From Paenibacillus koleovorans NBRC 103111 (GTDB lineage Bacteria > Bacillota > Bacilli > Paenibacillales > NBRC-103111), in NCBI RefSeq assembly GCF_004000845.1, contig NZ_BIMA01000003.1, positions 62,001-126,000 on the forward strand: a stretch of 64,000 nucleotides of DNA. The letters are read 5' to 3'. Made by a program: the position numbers and the translations under genes. The notes under the pieces were generated by a model that searched no databases, had not been told where the DNA came from, and was given only the letters and a program-made list of their open reading frames with translations. This document shows, piece by piece, positions 9,209 to 17,182 of this stretch (positions are counted from its first letter, which is position 1; every line of letters begins with the position of its first letter).

Positions 9209-11713
9209 CTAAGTCCCGGTGCCCGCTCCTGCGCGATCCGCCGCCAGCTGTTCGATGAATTTGCCCGGCGTGACGTTCATCTGCTTCTTGAACACCTTGA
9301 TGAAGTAATGCGTATTGTTGAAGCCGACTGCCTCGGCGATTTCCATAACCTTCATGTTCGTCCCGGTCATGAGCTCGACCGACTTGTCGATCCTCACCTG
9401 ATTGATGTAATCGGCCATGTTCTGGTTGACCGCTTGCTTGAACAGCCGGCCGACGTACACCCGGTTCAGACCGATCTGCTCGGCGATTCCGTCCACGGAG
9501 ATCGGCTCGCGATAGTGCTTGTGGATATAGTCGAGCATCTGGCGGACATGCTCATTGGAGTGATGCTCCCGTCGTTCGACGATGTAGCCGCAGAACCAAT
9601 CCGTCCAGCGCTGTAGGAGAGCAAGCTTCATCTGATCGGATTTCGCCTGCAGCACCGCCTGGCAGAGCGTTGAGAAAGACAGGCCGTCGAACAGCTCGTC
9701 GGTCTCGGGAATTTGCAGCTCCATCAGCCTGCGAGCCAAAGTGTGCAGCAATTGGAACGACAGCCATTGCTGCTCACCGGGATTAGCCGAACGCCGTTCG
9801 CGCATGACGTCAAACATCTCGCGCAGCCTCGCCGCCGCACCCTCCCTGTCGCCCTTCATCAGCTGCTGAAGCAGCTTCTCCTCGAGCTGGGTCGGGTACT
9901 CCGGCTGAGCTGCCGCCCCATGCAGCTCGCGGTACGTGACGACCTCGAACGGTCCTACCGTCTCGGCGTACGCGAGCGCAGCCAGCCCTTCCTGGTACGA
10001 CTTGTTCAGTTGAGCCGCCGATTCTCTCGCCAGTCCGACTCCCGCGCTGAGCGAGATTTTGATGTAGCTGCGGACCGCTTCCTTGATTGCGTAGGCGAGG
10101 TCGGCGGCCCGATTCTCGGTTTCCGCGGCACCCGGGCGTATGTCCGATCCACCACCGGCCCCCGTGCCCGCACTCCCCATCCCCGTCGCCGTGTCCTCAA
10201 AGCTGACGGCGACGGCGAACTTCGCCGTCTCCAGGCTGAGGAAGAACCCGCTCCCCGTCCGGCGCACGATCTCCATGACGATGTTCTCCATCGCGAACTC
10301 CCACAGCATCCGGTCACGCAGCGAGAACCGGTTCACATACTGCTCCATTTCGTCCACGCCAATGACGATAATCGTATAGTTCGCCTGCGGCGCCAGGCCG
10401 AAATAGTCGAGCTTCTCGCGAATTTCCTGCTCGCCGTAGACGTTGCGCACAAGCAAATCGTATAGAAATTGCCGCTTCAGCGAAGAGCGATTGAGATCGA
10501 CCGCTTCCTTCAGCTTCTGGTTCTCATTGATGAACTGGTGGATATGCCCGGTAATCAGCTCGTATTCGTCGCGGTTGTCCGCTTCGTTCAGCCCCAGCAG
10601 GCGGACGATGTCCTTGACCGGCCGATATAGCCTGCGCGACAGGCTCGTGACCGCCAGTACACTGACGACCAGCGACAACGCCACGATGACGGCGATAATT
10701 TGCAAAGGCACTAGCATACTGCGAGACAACGGATCGTAATCGGATTCGCTGACATATTTCCAACCGTACAAGGGGGATGAATAGGAGGAAACGATTCGTT
10801 TTTTCCCATCCCGCGTGGTGATGTAATTATCCTCCAGGCTGCCAAGCACCCGCTCCGGACGCAAGTAAGCATAGTCCTGGATTTGACGGAACAGCTCGTC
10901 TTCCGGGTCGGAGGACACGAATATCATCCCGGACGGGTCGATAATCCGGAACTGAAAGCCTTCATAGACGTCCTGATTGCGGATCAGAAAGCGGAACAGT
11001 TGGTTGGCGTCGATATGAAGCACATAGGTGTACGTATGGTTTAGCGCATGCAATGGGAAATTCATAACGATCGGAATGACTTCCTTGTCGCCGTTCGGGA
11101 GCGTCGGCAGCTTGCGCGCCGGGAGCACGGTCAAGTCCTTCGACGTGTCGAGAGACTCCGTCCAGTCTTTATCGTAGAAATCGGACAATTCGAAGCTGAA
11201 GCCCATCGAGACATACACATGATTGCGTGTGTAGTAGTAGGCCGAGTGGATGAAGTCGGAAATGCGGGTCAGCCGGTTCAACTGCTCGTATATTTGTCGG
11301 TTCTCGAATTCGACGCGGTTGCGGTTGTCCAGCGGGGGTTGGGGGAAAGCGGTACCTGCCGATACCCCGGTGACCGCGCCGTCGGCGGACTCGTCGGAGG
11401 GACCGGCTGTCGAGGCGGGGCCGCCGGGAACGCCGGATGCGCCGGAGCCTGCTCCGACGGCCGTTCCTGCTCCCGCGCCTGCTCCTCCTTGCTCCTCGCC
11501 GATCGACACCATCGCCGCCTTAATCGTCGTATCGAGGAACAGCTCGTACGTGGAGGCGATCTGCTTGTCCATGCGAGCATTGCTCGTCATCAGCTCGTTC
11601 AGGATATGGCTGCGGATGCTCGTGTAATACACGGCGCAGCCGAGCAGCACGACGGCGGACACGATGGTGATCATATAGATGACGGAACGGAGATAGACGC
11701 TTTTTCCACTCAT
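9209..11713 (-). CDS. Membrane-anchored AraC-family regulator with extracellular sensor
   Basis: The 834-aa protein has a transmembrane helix near the N-terminus (SVIYMITIVSAVVLLGCAVYY), an extracellular sensing domain, a second helix near residue 330-355, and a C-terminal AraC HTH (HYREPISVDGIAEQIGLNR; AEAVGFNNTHYFIKVFKKQM). This is the YesS/YtdP-like layout that couples outside sugar sensing directly to transcription. The sensor holds a roughly 50-residue Gly/Ala/Ser-rich insertion starting about residue 75, and a second Gly-rich stretch lies near 515-530. GGAGGA lies 7 nt before the ATG. It follows the lipobox-less binding-like protein gene by 13 bp and most likely controls the permease, binding-protein and GH59 genes. 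Confidence 0.88.
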   Translation of the reverse strand: MSGKSVYLRSVIYMITIVSAVVLLGCAVYYTSIRSHILNELMTSNARMDKQIASTYELFLDTTIKAAMVSIGEEQGGAGAGAGTAVGAGSGASGVPGGPASTAGPSDESADGAVTGVSAGTAFPQPPLDNRNRVEFENRQIYEQLNRLTRISDFIHSAYYYTRNHVYVSMGFSFELSDFYDKDWTESLDTSKDLTVLPARKLPTLPNGDKEVIPIVMNFPLHALNHTYTYVLHIDANQLFRFLIRNQDVYEGFQFRIIDPSGMIFVSSDPEDELFRQIQDYAYLRPERVLGSLEDNYITTRDGKKRIVSSYSSPLYGWKYVSESDYDPLSRSMLVPLQIIAVIVALSLVVSVLAVTSLSRRLYRPVKDIVRLLGLNEADNRDEYELITGHIHQFINENQKLKEAVDLNRSSLKRQFLYDLLVRNVYGEQEIREKLDYFGLAPQANYTIIVIGVDEMEQYVNRFSLRDRMLWEFAMENIVMEIVRRTGSGFFLSLETAKFAVAVSFEDTATGMGSAGTGAGGGSDIRPGAAETENRAADLAYAIKEAVRSYIKISLSAGVGLARESAAQLNKSYQEGLAALAYAETVGPFEVVTYRELHGAAAQPEYPTQLEEKLLQQLMKGDREGAAARLREMFDVMRERRSANPGEQQWLSFQLLHTLARRLMELQIPETDELFDGLSFSTLCQAVLQAKSDQMKLALLQRWTDWFCGYIVERREHHSNEHVRQMLDYIHKHYREPISVDGIAEQIGLNRVYVGRLFKQAVNQNMADYINQVRIDKSVELMTGTNMKVMEIAEAVGFNNTHYFIKVFKKQMNVTPGKFIEQLAADRAGAGTGT

Positions 11714-11726
11714 GCTGATTCCTCCG

Positions 11727-13274
11727 TTACTTCTGCATATTCAACAGCTGCGCATAGCGGGTGCGAACCGCCTTCCGCAGGTCGCTGCGCATGCCCGCGC
11801 CATCGCGCTTGATCGTCTCCTGCAGCTGCGCGAGCGGCAGACTGCCCACGACGACCTGGAGCTCGGCGTTCCTGGCCTGCTCCGCATAGGCCGGATGCGT
11901 CATCGAGAAGCGGACCGCCTCCGGCACGAAGCCCATGCTGTACGAGACCGGATTCGTGATCAGCAGCTGCCCCTTCTTGCGGTAGTATTGGAGCCGCTCG
12001 TTCTCCGTCGCATTGTCGCCCACCCGGGCGAGGCTCTCCCCGCGGAACGTGTCAGAGATGCCGAACAAATCGCGTTTGACCGCGGCGTTCTGCGCTTCCG
12101 TCCGGACGATCAGGCTGCGGTTCGAATCGTAGCTTTCATAATGTACGCCCTTCACGCCCAGATTGCTGAGCTGGATCATCTCGCGCGTGTTCATCTTGTC
12201 CAGGAAAGCGAGCGCCGTCTCATAGGGGGCGTTCTTCGTAATCGCGAACAAGGCGTTCGCCCCCATCATGCTGCCTGCGCCGTTGTAGCCGTATGACTCT
12301 GGCGCGAAGTTCCAGATGCGGCCTTCCTCATCGCTCGGCCCGAGCAGCCACTCGAGCCTGGCGCCCGGCACGAATGCCTGGAGCTCCTTCTCGAGCTGGA
12401 CCGTCTCGTTGGAGTAGGCGCCGATGAGTCCGATTTTGCCGAGAATGAACTTCTGCTCCGGACGGCTCAGGCTGAGGAAGTCCGGGTCGAGCCATTGCTT
12501 CTCATAGGCTTGCCGTGCAAATTGGAGCAGGGCGGGGTAGCCGGCCTGCTGCTCGCGCAGCTGTACCGCCTCGGCGGATCCGGCGTCCGGGTGCAGCGTG
12601 TTCCAGAGGTAATCCGTCTGGAACGCCCCGCCGAACACGCCGCCGAATTCATTCAGCCGCCACGACGTGATGCCGAACGTGTCGTTCCTGCCGTTGCCGT
12701 CCGGGTCTCGGGCGACGAAAGCGGCCATTGCCAGCTCGAAGTCCGCCAACGTCCTCGGCTCGGTCAGGCCGAGCTTGTCGAGCCAGTCCTTGCGGACGAT
12801 GACGCCGTACGGATACGAGGTGGTGACGCCGGGGACGCCATATACTTGATCGTCGCTCCCCACCTTCATGAGGGAGAGGAGCGTATTCGTCACGTTCAAT
12901 TGGATGTTCGGCGCTTGATCCAGTTGGATCGGGGCAAGCCGCCCCGTACGCGCCCAGCCGGGGAAGTTCTCCTCGCCCGACCAGCCCAGCTGTATTATAT
13001 CCGGCTCGCGCCCAGACGCCATCAGCACGTCCAGCCGCTCGTTATAGCTGCTCGCCGGCACCGTCATAATTTCGAGCTCGATGCCGAGCTCTTCGGACAG
13101 TTTGGCGATGTAAGGGTTGTTTTGGGATTTGAAAGCATCTCCCATCTTCAGCAGCACAGTCAAGCGCGGCTTGGACGGAGGCGGGGAGGCCGGCACCCAG
13201 CGGGTGTAGAGAAGCCAGGCCACGGGTATGGCCGCCGCCAGAACCAGCAGCAGCATCCACTTCATTCGCAGCAA
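11727..13274 (-). CDS. Solute-binding-like protein without lipobox, cotranscribed with the AraC regulator
   Basis: The 515-aa protein has an N-terminal hydrophobic anchor (WMLLLVLAAAIPVAWLLY) and a family 1 binding-protein fold pattern (LSEELGIELEIMTVPASSYN; LMASGREPDIIQLGW; PDGNGRNDTFGITSW), but no cysteine lipobox. It is therefore probably held by an uncleaved signal anchor. Its stop lies 13 bp before the AraC regulator gene, unlike the transport binding protein further down. The likely role is to present ligand to the membrane regulator rather than to the permeases; this is inferred from gene order. The start is TTG at 13274 with AAGGAG 9 nt upstream. Confidence 0.8.
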   Translation of the reverse strand: MLRMKWMLLLVLAAAIPVAWLLYTRWVPASPPPSKPRLTVLLKMGDAFKSQNNPYIAKLSEELGIELEIMTVPASSYNERLDVLMASGREPDIIQLGWSGEENFPGWARTGRLAPIQLDQAPNIQLNVTNTLLSLMKVGSDDQVYGVPGVTTSYPYGVIVRKDWLDKLGLTEPRTLADFELAMAAFVARDPDGNGRNDTFGITSWRLNEFGGVFGGAFQTDYLWNTLHPDAGSAEAVQLREQQAGYPALLQFARQAYEKQWLDPDFLSLSRPEQKFILGKIGLIGAYSNETVQLEKELQAFVPGARLEWLLGPSDEEGRIWNFAPESYGYNGAGSMMGANALFAITKNAPYETALAFLDKMNTREMIQLSNLGVKGVHYESYDSNRSLIVRTEAQNAAVKRDLFGISDTFRGESLARVGDNATENERLQYYRKKGQLLITNPVSYSMGFVPEAVRFSMTHPAYAEQARNAELQVVVGSLPLAQLQETIKRDGAGMRSDLRKAVRTRYAQLLNMQK

Positions 13275-13420
13275 AGGGGGACACTCCTTCTCGCGCGTGC
13301 GCGGGCATTCTGTAGGGAAGCCAAGATGTAGCTCTAATTTTGATTCATACTCGGGGGGATGTAAATAGCAAACATTTGATGTATGGGGATTGCTATCGGC
13401 TCCATACGCTCCATTTCACG

Positions 13421-13550
13421 AAAAATAACGCTACGGCTGCTTATTTCCCCGGAATTGACTCGGTTCGAGTCCATGAGGGTGAAATTGCGCTACGCCGTAG
13501 CGTTATTTTGGTGCATGAGCCGCATTTGGGGGAAATAGCGTTATGGCTGC
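13421..13550. repeat. Interspersed palindromic repeat C, copy 1
   Basis: Perfect 16-bp arms, AAAATAACGCTACGGC (13421-13436) and its complement (13494-13509), enclose TTATTTCCCCGGAAT and the ACTCG palindrome. A further half-arm GGAAATAGCGTTATGGC follows at 13531. Related hairpins sit at 27888-27963 and 28013-28066. It lies in the gap between two minus-strand genes (13275-13588), where no gene is apparent. Confidence 0.75.
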
Positions 13551-13588
13551 ACCACCTTATCGGTTGACGGCGGTACGTGCAGCAGGTG

Positions 13589-14187
13589 CTAGATCCCGAA
13601 AAACGCTTTAGCTGTGCTGGTAGTAGCCTCGGCTACCTCTTCAGGCGACTTGCCCACACACCGAGCCACTTCCTGCAAAATATGCGGCAAAAAGGCAGGT
13701 TCGTTGCGACCTTCTGCCGGCTTCACCTTGAGGTCGCGCGGCGTCAAGAACGGAGCGTCCGTCTCAATCATGAGACGATCCAACGGGATCAAGCGCACAA
13801 GCTCCTTCAAGTGCCGGCCCCGCCGCTCGTCGCAGATCCAGCCGGTAATGCCGATGAGCAGCCCCATGTTCAGGTAAGCCTGCAGCTCCGCTCGGTTGCC
13901 GGTGAAGCAGTGAACGACCGCTCTTTTCACCTGGTGCTCCTTCAGCATCGACACAAACTCGGCGGACGCATCCCTTGCGGATGAATCCCGGCGGTGGCGT
14001 AAAGTTGCCGGGGGTAGCGTGCGGCATATCGAGCGGCGTCCTGACTATTTCTTAAGCTGGTGCCGGTGATGACAAGTGGGGAAACCTGCTGCTCCAACGC
14101 ATGCTGCACCACTTGGTCACGGTCCCCATGGAACGAACGGTGCATCAAATTGACGCCAATATCGATAAGTGGGGTATGGGTTTTCAT
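13589..14187 (-). pseudogene. tatD: TatD-family metal-dependent DNase, internal deletion and frameshift
   Basis: The first frame (14187 downward) begins IDIGVNLMHRSFHGDRDQVV and runs to YATAGIHPQG, the first third of TatD with its metal-binding GxHP. The second frame resumes with ASAEFVSMLKEH and runs through VVHCFTGN, GITGWICDERRG, IETDAPFLTPRDL and RNEPAFLPHILQ to the normal C-terminus. About 60-70 residues, including the ExGLD metal site and HxR region, are missing at the junction near 13970-13985, and the frame changes there. The parts match TatD proper rather than the YcfH branch. It cannot make an active enzyme. Confidence 0.85.
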
Positions 14188-14199
14188 AAGTGGTTAGAC

Positions 14200-14420
14200 T
14201 CCTCCATTGGCGATATGTAGACTCTACAGCAAGCCGCAGGGACGAAATCCGCTAACCGATAAAGAACAGCAGGCGGCTGGCCTGGCGTATAAGCAACTCG
14301 GTCATGACTATGACCATAGCGGGCTCGAATGCGATCCCGATTGATTTCGTAGCGCTGCTTGTCGGAACGGGCAACCACCAGTTCGATGTTTGTCTGGGTA
14401 TGGGTACTCCCCTGATTGAA
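14200..14420 (-). pseudogene. kptA: Fragment of KptA/Tpt1 RNA 2'-phosphotransferase
   Basis: The minus strand reads NIELVVARSDKQRYEINRDR, then IRARYGHS and PPAVLYRLADFV. This aligns with the middle of KptA (SDKKRF..., IRAxxGHS, PPxxLYHGT). The active-site region around YHGT is altered to YRLADF, and everything after it is gone, as is the N-terminal domain: a TAA lies in frame just upstream. KptA removes 2'-phosphates from RNA using NAD, releasing a cyclic ADP-ribose phosphate, which fits the neighbouring NAD/ADP-ribose genes. Identification is from recalled family sequence. Confidence 0.72.
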
Positions 14421-14459
14421 TTATATCGCCCCTACCGGTTATTTGCTGGTACTATTTTC

Positions 14460-15362
14460 CTAAAGCGATTCTCTCCCGACCCTTAACCGATACAGCCGCT
14501 CCGACACGTCCCGCAATCTATCGCGGATCAAAAGGGTGTCGACGTATCGCCGCGGCAACTGCTCATAGCCCCAATACAATCCGGCCGGTCCGCCGGCTAT
14601 CGCCGCATTCGTGTCCGAATCGCCGCCTTGGTTCGCCGCTCGCTGCACAATGTCCCCGTAACTCGTCCCTGTCCACAAGTGATGCAGCACCCAGTGCAGC
14701 GTATGCACGACATAGCCGTCAGGCTCGCAAGCAGGTGGTGCATCCGAGAGTGAGGTAGCATATTCGGTCCCCGTGACGGATTGCTCGATCGCCTGTCTTA
14801 GGGTCACCCCTCCCTGGAGCAGCAGATAAGCAGTCCGATTGTATAGGACGCAAGCTTCGCTGCAGCTTTCGTCATAGTGGGTCATCTTGGACTGCATTCG
14901 CGTGACCCGCTCCACCGTTGGCCAGTCTGGAAAAGCAAGCGCGACCGGCAAACAGCGCATCAGCGACCCGTTGCCCCCGCTTCGGCCCAGATCCAGATCG
15001 GCCAGAAAGGCGGCCTCGAACCAGTTCCCTTCGTACAGCTCGAATACGTGGCGGATGATGTTGCCGATGTCCTTGGGGCGCGTCATGTACCAGTCCATAA
15101 ACCGCGTCCCGATCGATACCATCGGTTCAGCCGGATCGTCCAAAACGCCCTCCGCCACGCACAAGGTCATCATCGTATCGTCCGTCACCTCGCCCGGCTT
15201 CAGCCCCCACACACCACCGCCGATGATTTCAGTCAAGTAACCATGCTTCGCTCGAATTTCAGCCCGGCTCCTAAACTCCGTCGTCCCTCCCAACGCATCG
15301 CCGATCGCTACGCCGAACAAACCGCCTCGAATTTGGTCCAATAGCTTATCATTACGCTTCAC
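14460..15362 (-). CDS. ADP-ribosylglycohydrolase family protein
   Basis: The 300-aa protein carries the family signature: IRGGLFGVAIGDALGGTTEF at the start, EVTDDTMMTLCVAEGVL for the metal site, RSGGNGSLMRCLPVAL, and the C-terminal QGGDSDTNAAIAGGPAGLYWG with its paired acidic metal ligands. It should remove or process ADP-ribose attached to protein, nucleic acid or small molecules. The start is GTG 15362 behind AGGAGGAGGAGA. The open frame reaches much further upstream, but that part is a shadow of nadR. It follows nadR by 35 bp and is probably cotranscribed, so it could return ADP-ribose to the NAD pool. Confidence 0.88.
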   Translation of the reverse strand: MKRNDKLLDQIRGGLFGVAIGDALGGTTEFRSRAEIRAKHGYLTEIIGGGVWGLKPGEVTDDTMMTLCVAEGVLDDPAEPMVSIGTRFMDWYMTRPKDIGNIIRHVFELYEGNWFEAAFLADLDLGRSGGNGSLMRCLPVALAFPDWPTVERVTRMQSKMTHYDESCSEACVLYNRTAYLLLQGGVTLRQAIEQSVTGTEYATSLSDAPPACEPDGYVVHTLHWVLHHLWTGTSYGDIVQRAANQGGDSDTNAAIAGGPAGLYWGYEQLPRRYVDTLLIRDRLRDVSERLYRLRVGRESL

Positions 15363-15397
15363 TCTGTCTCCTCCTCCTCTCTCATAGCACCAACCGA

Positions 15398-16456
15398 CTA
15401 CTGTACCACGCATGCCGTAGAGGGAGTTGCTCCAGGCAAAATCCATTCGCCCACGCTGCGATACTTGCGAAACCGCCTCAGCGCCTCGCGCACCCGCGCC
15501 GCCCGCTCCTCCACCGTGCCGCGAAGCAGCATGTAAGGGATTTTGCGCCGCTGGAGATCCGCCACGATCTGCTTCTGGAACACTTGCCGATCGGCGTCGC
15601 CGGAACGGTCCCACGTGTCCGCATACGGAATGTCCACGTCGCACACGAACACCAAGTCGTACCGCGACGCCGCCTCCAGCGCCAGCCGTTCCAGCCGGGC
15701 CGTCGCCCGGCCGTGGTACGCGCAGCTGAACATGTACGTCGTGATCGCGTTCGTGTCGACGAACAGCGTCCCGCGCGCCTCCCGCGCCAGCAGGTCCTCC
15801 CGCTCGAGATGCCCCACGGCGATCTCCTCCAGCTGCTCCAGCGTGAGCCGCCGATCGACCTGATGCCGCTCCCAATACTCGCGCCCGTACTCCGGCATCC
15901 AGACGGTCCGCTCCAGCTCGGCCATCGCGGCGGCCAAAGTCGTCTTCCCCGTCGAAGGCGCACCCAGAAACGCCACCCGCACGATCAAGTCCCGATACAC
16001 CTCTGGCGCCACATAAGCCCGCTGTCCATAAGGATCCTGCCTCACCAACGTCCCCGAAACCGGCACCTGCAGCCGATTCGGATCCACCTGCCGGTTCACC
16101 GCCCCCAAAGCCGCGCTCATATGCTCCCCATAAAACTCGCTGGAATAAAAATGCGTCACCTTCACGCCCCCCAGCAGCTCCAGCATATACGCCTCATGCC
16201 GCGCCATAATCTCCGGCGTATCCCCGATCTCGGTTGGACCGTCCCACGCCTCCAGCACCTGCACCCGCTCCGGATACAGCTCGCGAATCCATCCGGCACG
16301 CACCTGCAGCGGTATGTCTATAGTCTCCGGACAGTCGTACACAACGACGATCACTTCATCCATTTCCGCCAGCGCCGTCTCGATTATCAGTTGATGACCG
16401 CGATGCAGCGGTGCGAATTTACCCAACGTCAAGCCTCTTCGTGTTTCCGCCGCCAT
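15398..16456 (-). CDS. nadR: Bifunctional NMN adenylyltransferase / ribosylnicotinamide kinase
   Basis: The 352-aa protein has an N-terminal nucleotidyltransferase domain with the HxGH-type motif (TLGKFAPLHRGHQLIIETAL) and a C-terminal kinase domain with P-loop GAPSTGKTT and YGREYWERH. It would phosphorylate nicotinamide riboside and adenylate NMN to NAD in the cytoplasm, pulling substrate through PnuC. I chose ATG 16456. GTG 16465 in the same frame sits closer to GGGGGAGG and is an alternative. The start overlaps the pnuC 3' end by about 28 bp, suggesting translational coupling. No N-terminal HTH is present, unlike enterobacterial NadR, so regulation must be separate. Confidence 0.9.
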   Translation of the reverse strand: MAAETRRGLTLGKFAPLHRGHQLIIETALAEMDEVIVVVYDCPETIDIPLQVRAGWIRELYPERVQVLEAWDGPTEIGDTPEIMARHEAYMLELLGGVKVTHFYSSEFYGEHMSAALGAVNRQVDPNRLQVPVSGTLVRQDPYGQRAYVAPEVYRDLIVRVAFLGAPSTGKTTLAAAMAELERTVWMPEYGREYWERHQVDRRLTLEQLEEIAVGHLEREDLLAREARGTLFVDTNAITTYMFSCAYHGRATARLERLALEAASRYDLVFVCDVDIPYADTWDRSGDADRQVFQKQIVADLQRRKIPYMLLRGTVEERAARVREALRRFRKYRSVGEWILPGATPSTACVVQ

Positions 16457-17109
16457 AGCCGCCACACGACCTCCCCCTTCCGTCCGGCTCCCGCCATTTC
16501 CCGCCGCCACGAGATGTATCCGCTAGTCGCGATCAGCAAATATACGACGTACAGCATCGCCACCGTGTTCAACTCTTTGTAAGCATACATCCCGATGGAC
16601 AGCACATCGACGGAGATCCACACGAGCCAGTTTTGTAGCACCTTCGACGACAGCAAATATTGAGCGATTAAGCTAAGGGTAGCGATAAAAGCATCGATAT
16701 AAGGAATGGAAGCGTCGGTGAACCGAGCCAGCACATGGCCCCAGCCCAGCGTCACCACGACAAGCAGCACCCCGAGCACCACAGCCAATCCAGGTGTGAT
16801 CGATCGTGTCGGCCGCACTTTGGCGCCTTCCCGTTGAGTTAGCCAATGAATCCACCCATAGATGCTGAGCACGAAAAATACAACCTGCAGCGACATATCC
16901 GCATATAGCTTCGCCTCCTCGAACAGGAAGAAGAAGCATCCCACATTGATCAGGCTGATCGGCCATGCCCAGATGTTTTGTCGAGCGGTCAGCCAGACAC
17001 ATAACAACCCGGTAGTCGTAGCCCATAGCTCCAAGGTGGTGGTGGATGTCCAGTAGGCGATTGCGAACAGGACGACGAATACGGCGGCCATTCCCCATTT
17101 TCTCAACAT
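16429..17109 (-). CDS. pnuC: Nicotinamide riboside transporter PnuC
   Basis: The 226-aa membrane protein has about seven hydrophobic segments and PnuC-type motifs: LLCVWLTARQNIWAWPISLI, YADMSLQVVFFVLSIYGWIHW and YLLSSKVLQNWLVWISVDVL. It carries nicotinamide riboside by facilitated diffusion, trapped by the kinase domain of NadR coded next. ATG 17109 is preceded by GGGAGG at about 9 nt. The upstream extension of the frame (to 17214) overlaps the Nudix gene and is rejected. A TGTCA-AAA-TGACA palindrome lies 30 bp upstream of the start. Confidence 0.92.
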   Translation of the reverse strand: MLRKWGMAAVFVVLFAIAYWTSTTTLELWATTTGLLCVWLTARQNIWAWPISLINVGCFFFLFEEAKLYADMSLQVVFFVLSIYGWIHWLTQREGAKVRPTRSITPGLAVVLGVLLVVVTLGWGHVLARFTDASIPYIDAFIATLSLIAQYLLSSKVLQNWLVWISVDVLSIGMYAYKELNTVAMLYVVYLLIATSGYISWRREMAGAGRKGEVVWRLWRRKHEEA

Positions 17110-17138
17110 AACAAGCAGCCTCCCGCAACGAATAATAA

Positions 17139-17151
17139 TGTCAAAATGACA
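17139..17151. promoter_or_regulatory. Inverted repeat TGTCA-AAA-TGACA upstream of pnuC (candidate operator)
   Basis: Perfect 5-bp arms around 3 bp lie in the 73-bp gap between the Nudix-regulator stop and the pnuC start. TGACA and TGTCA half-sites also occur upstream of the Nudix gene. NrtR-like autoregulation of this operon is inferred, not shown. Confidence 0.45.
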
Positions 17152-17182
17152 ATATAGATCCCGAAAAAAATTTTCCTCTCCG

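Noticed and set aside
15363-15875. N-terminal extension of the ADP-ribosylglycohydrolase frame
   Set aside because: It lies entirely over nadR in another frame. GTG 15362 has a strong ribosome binding site and begins right at the family's usual start.
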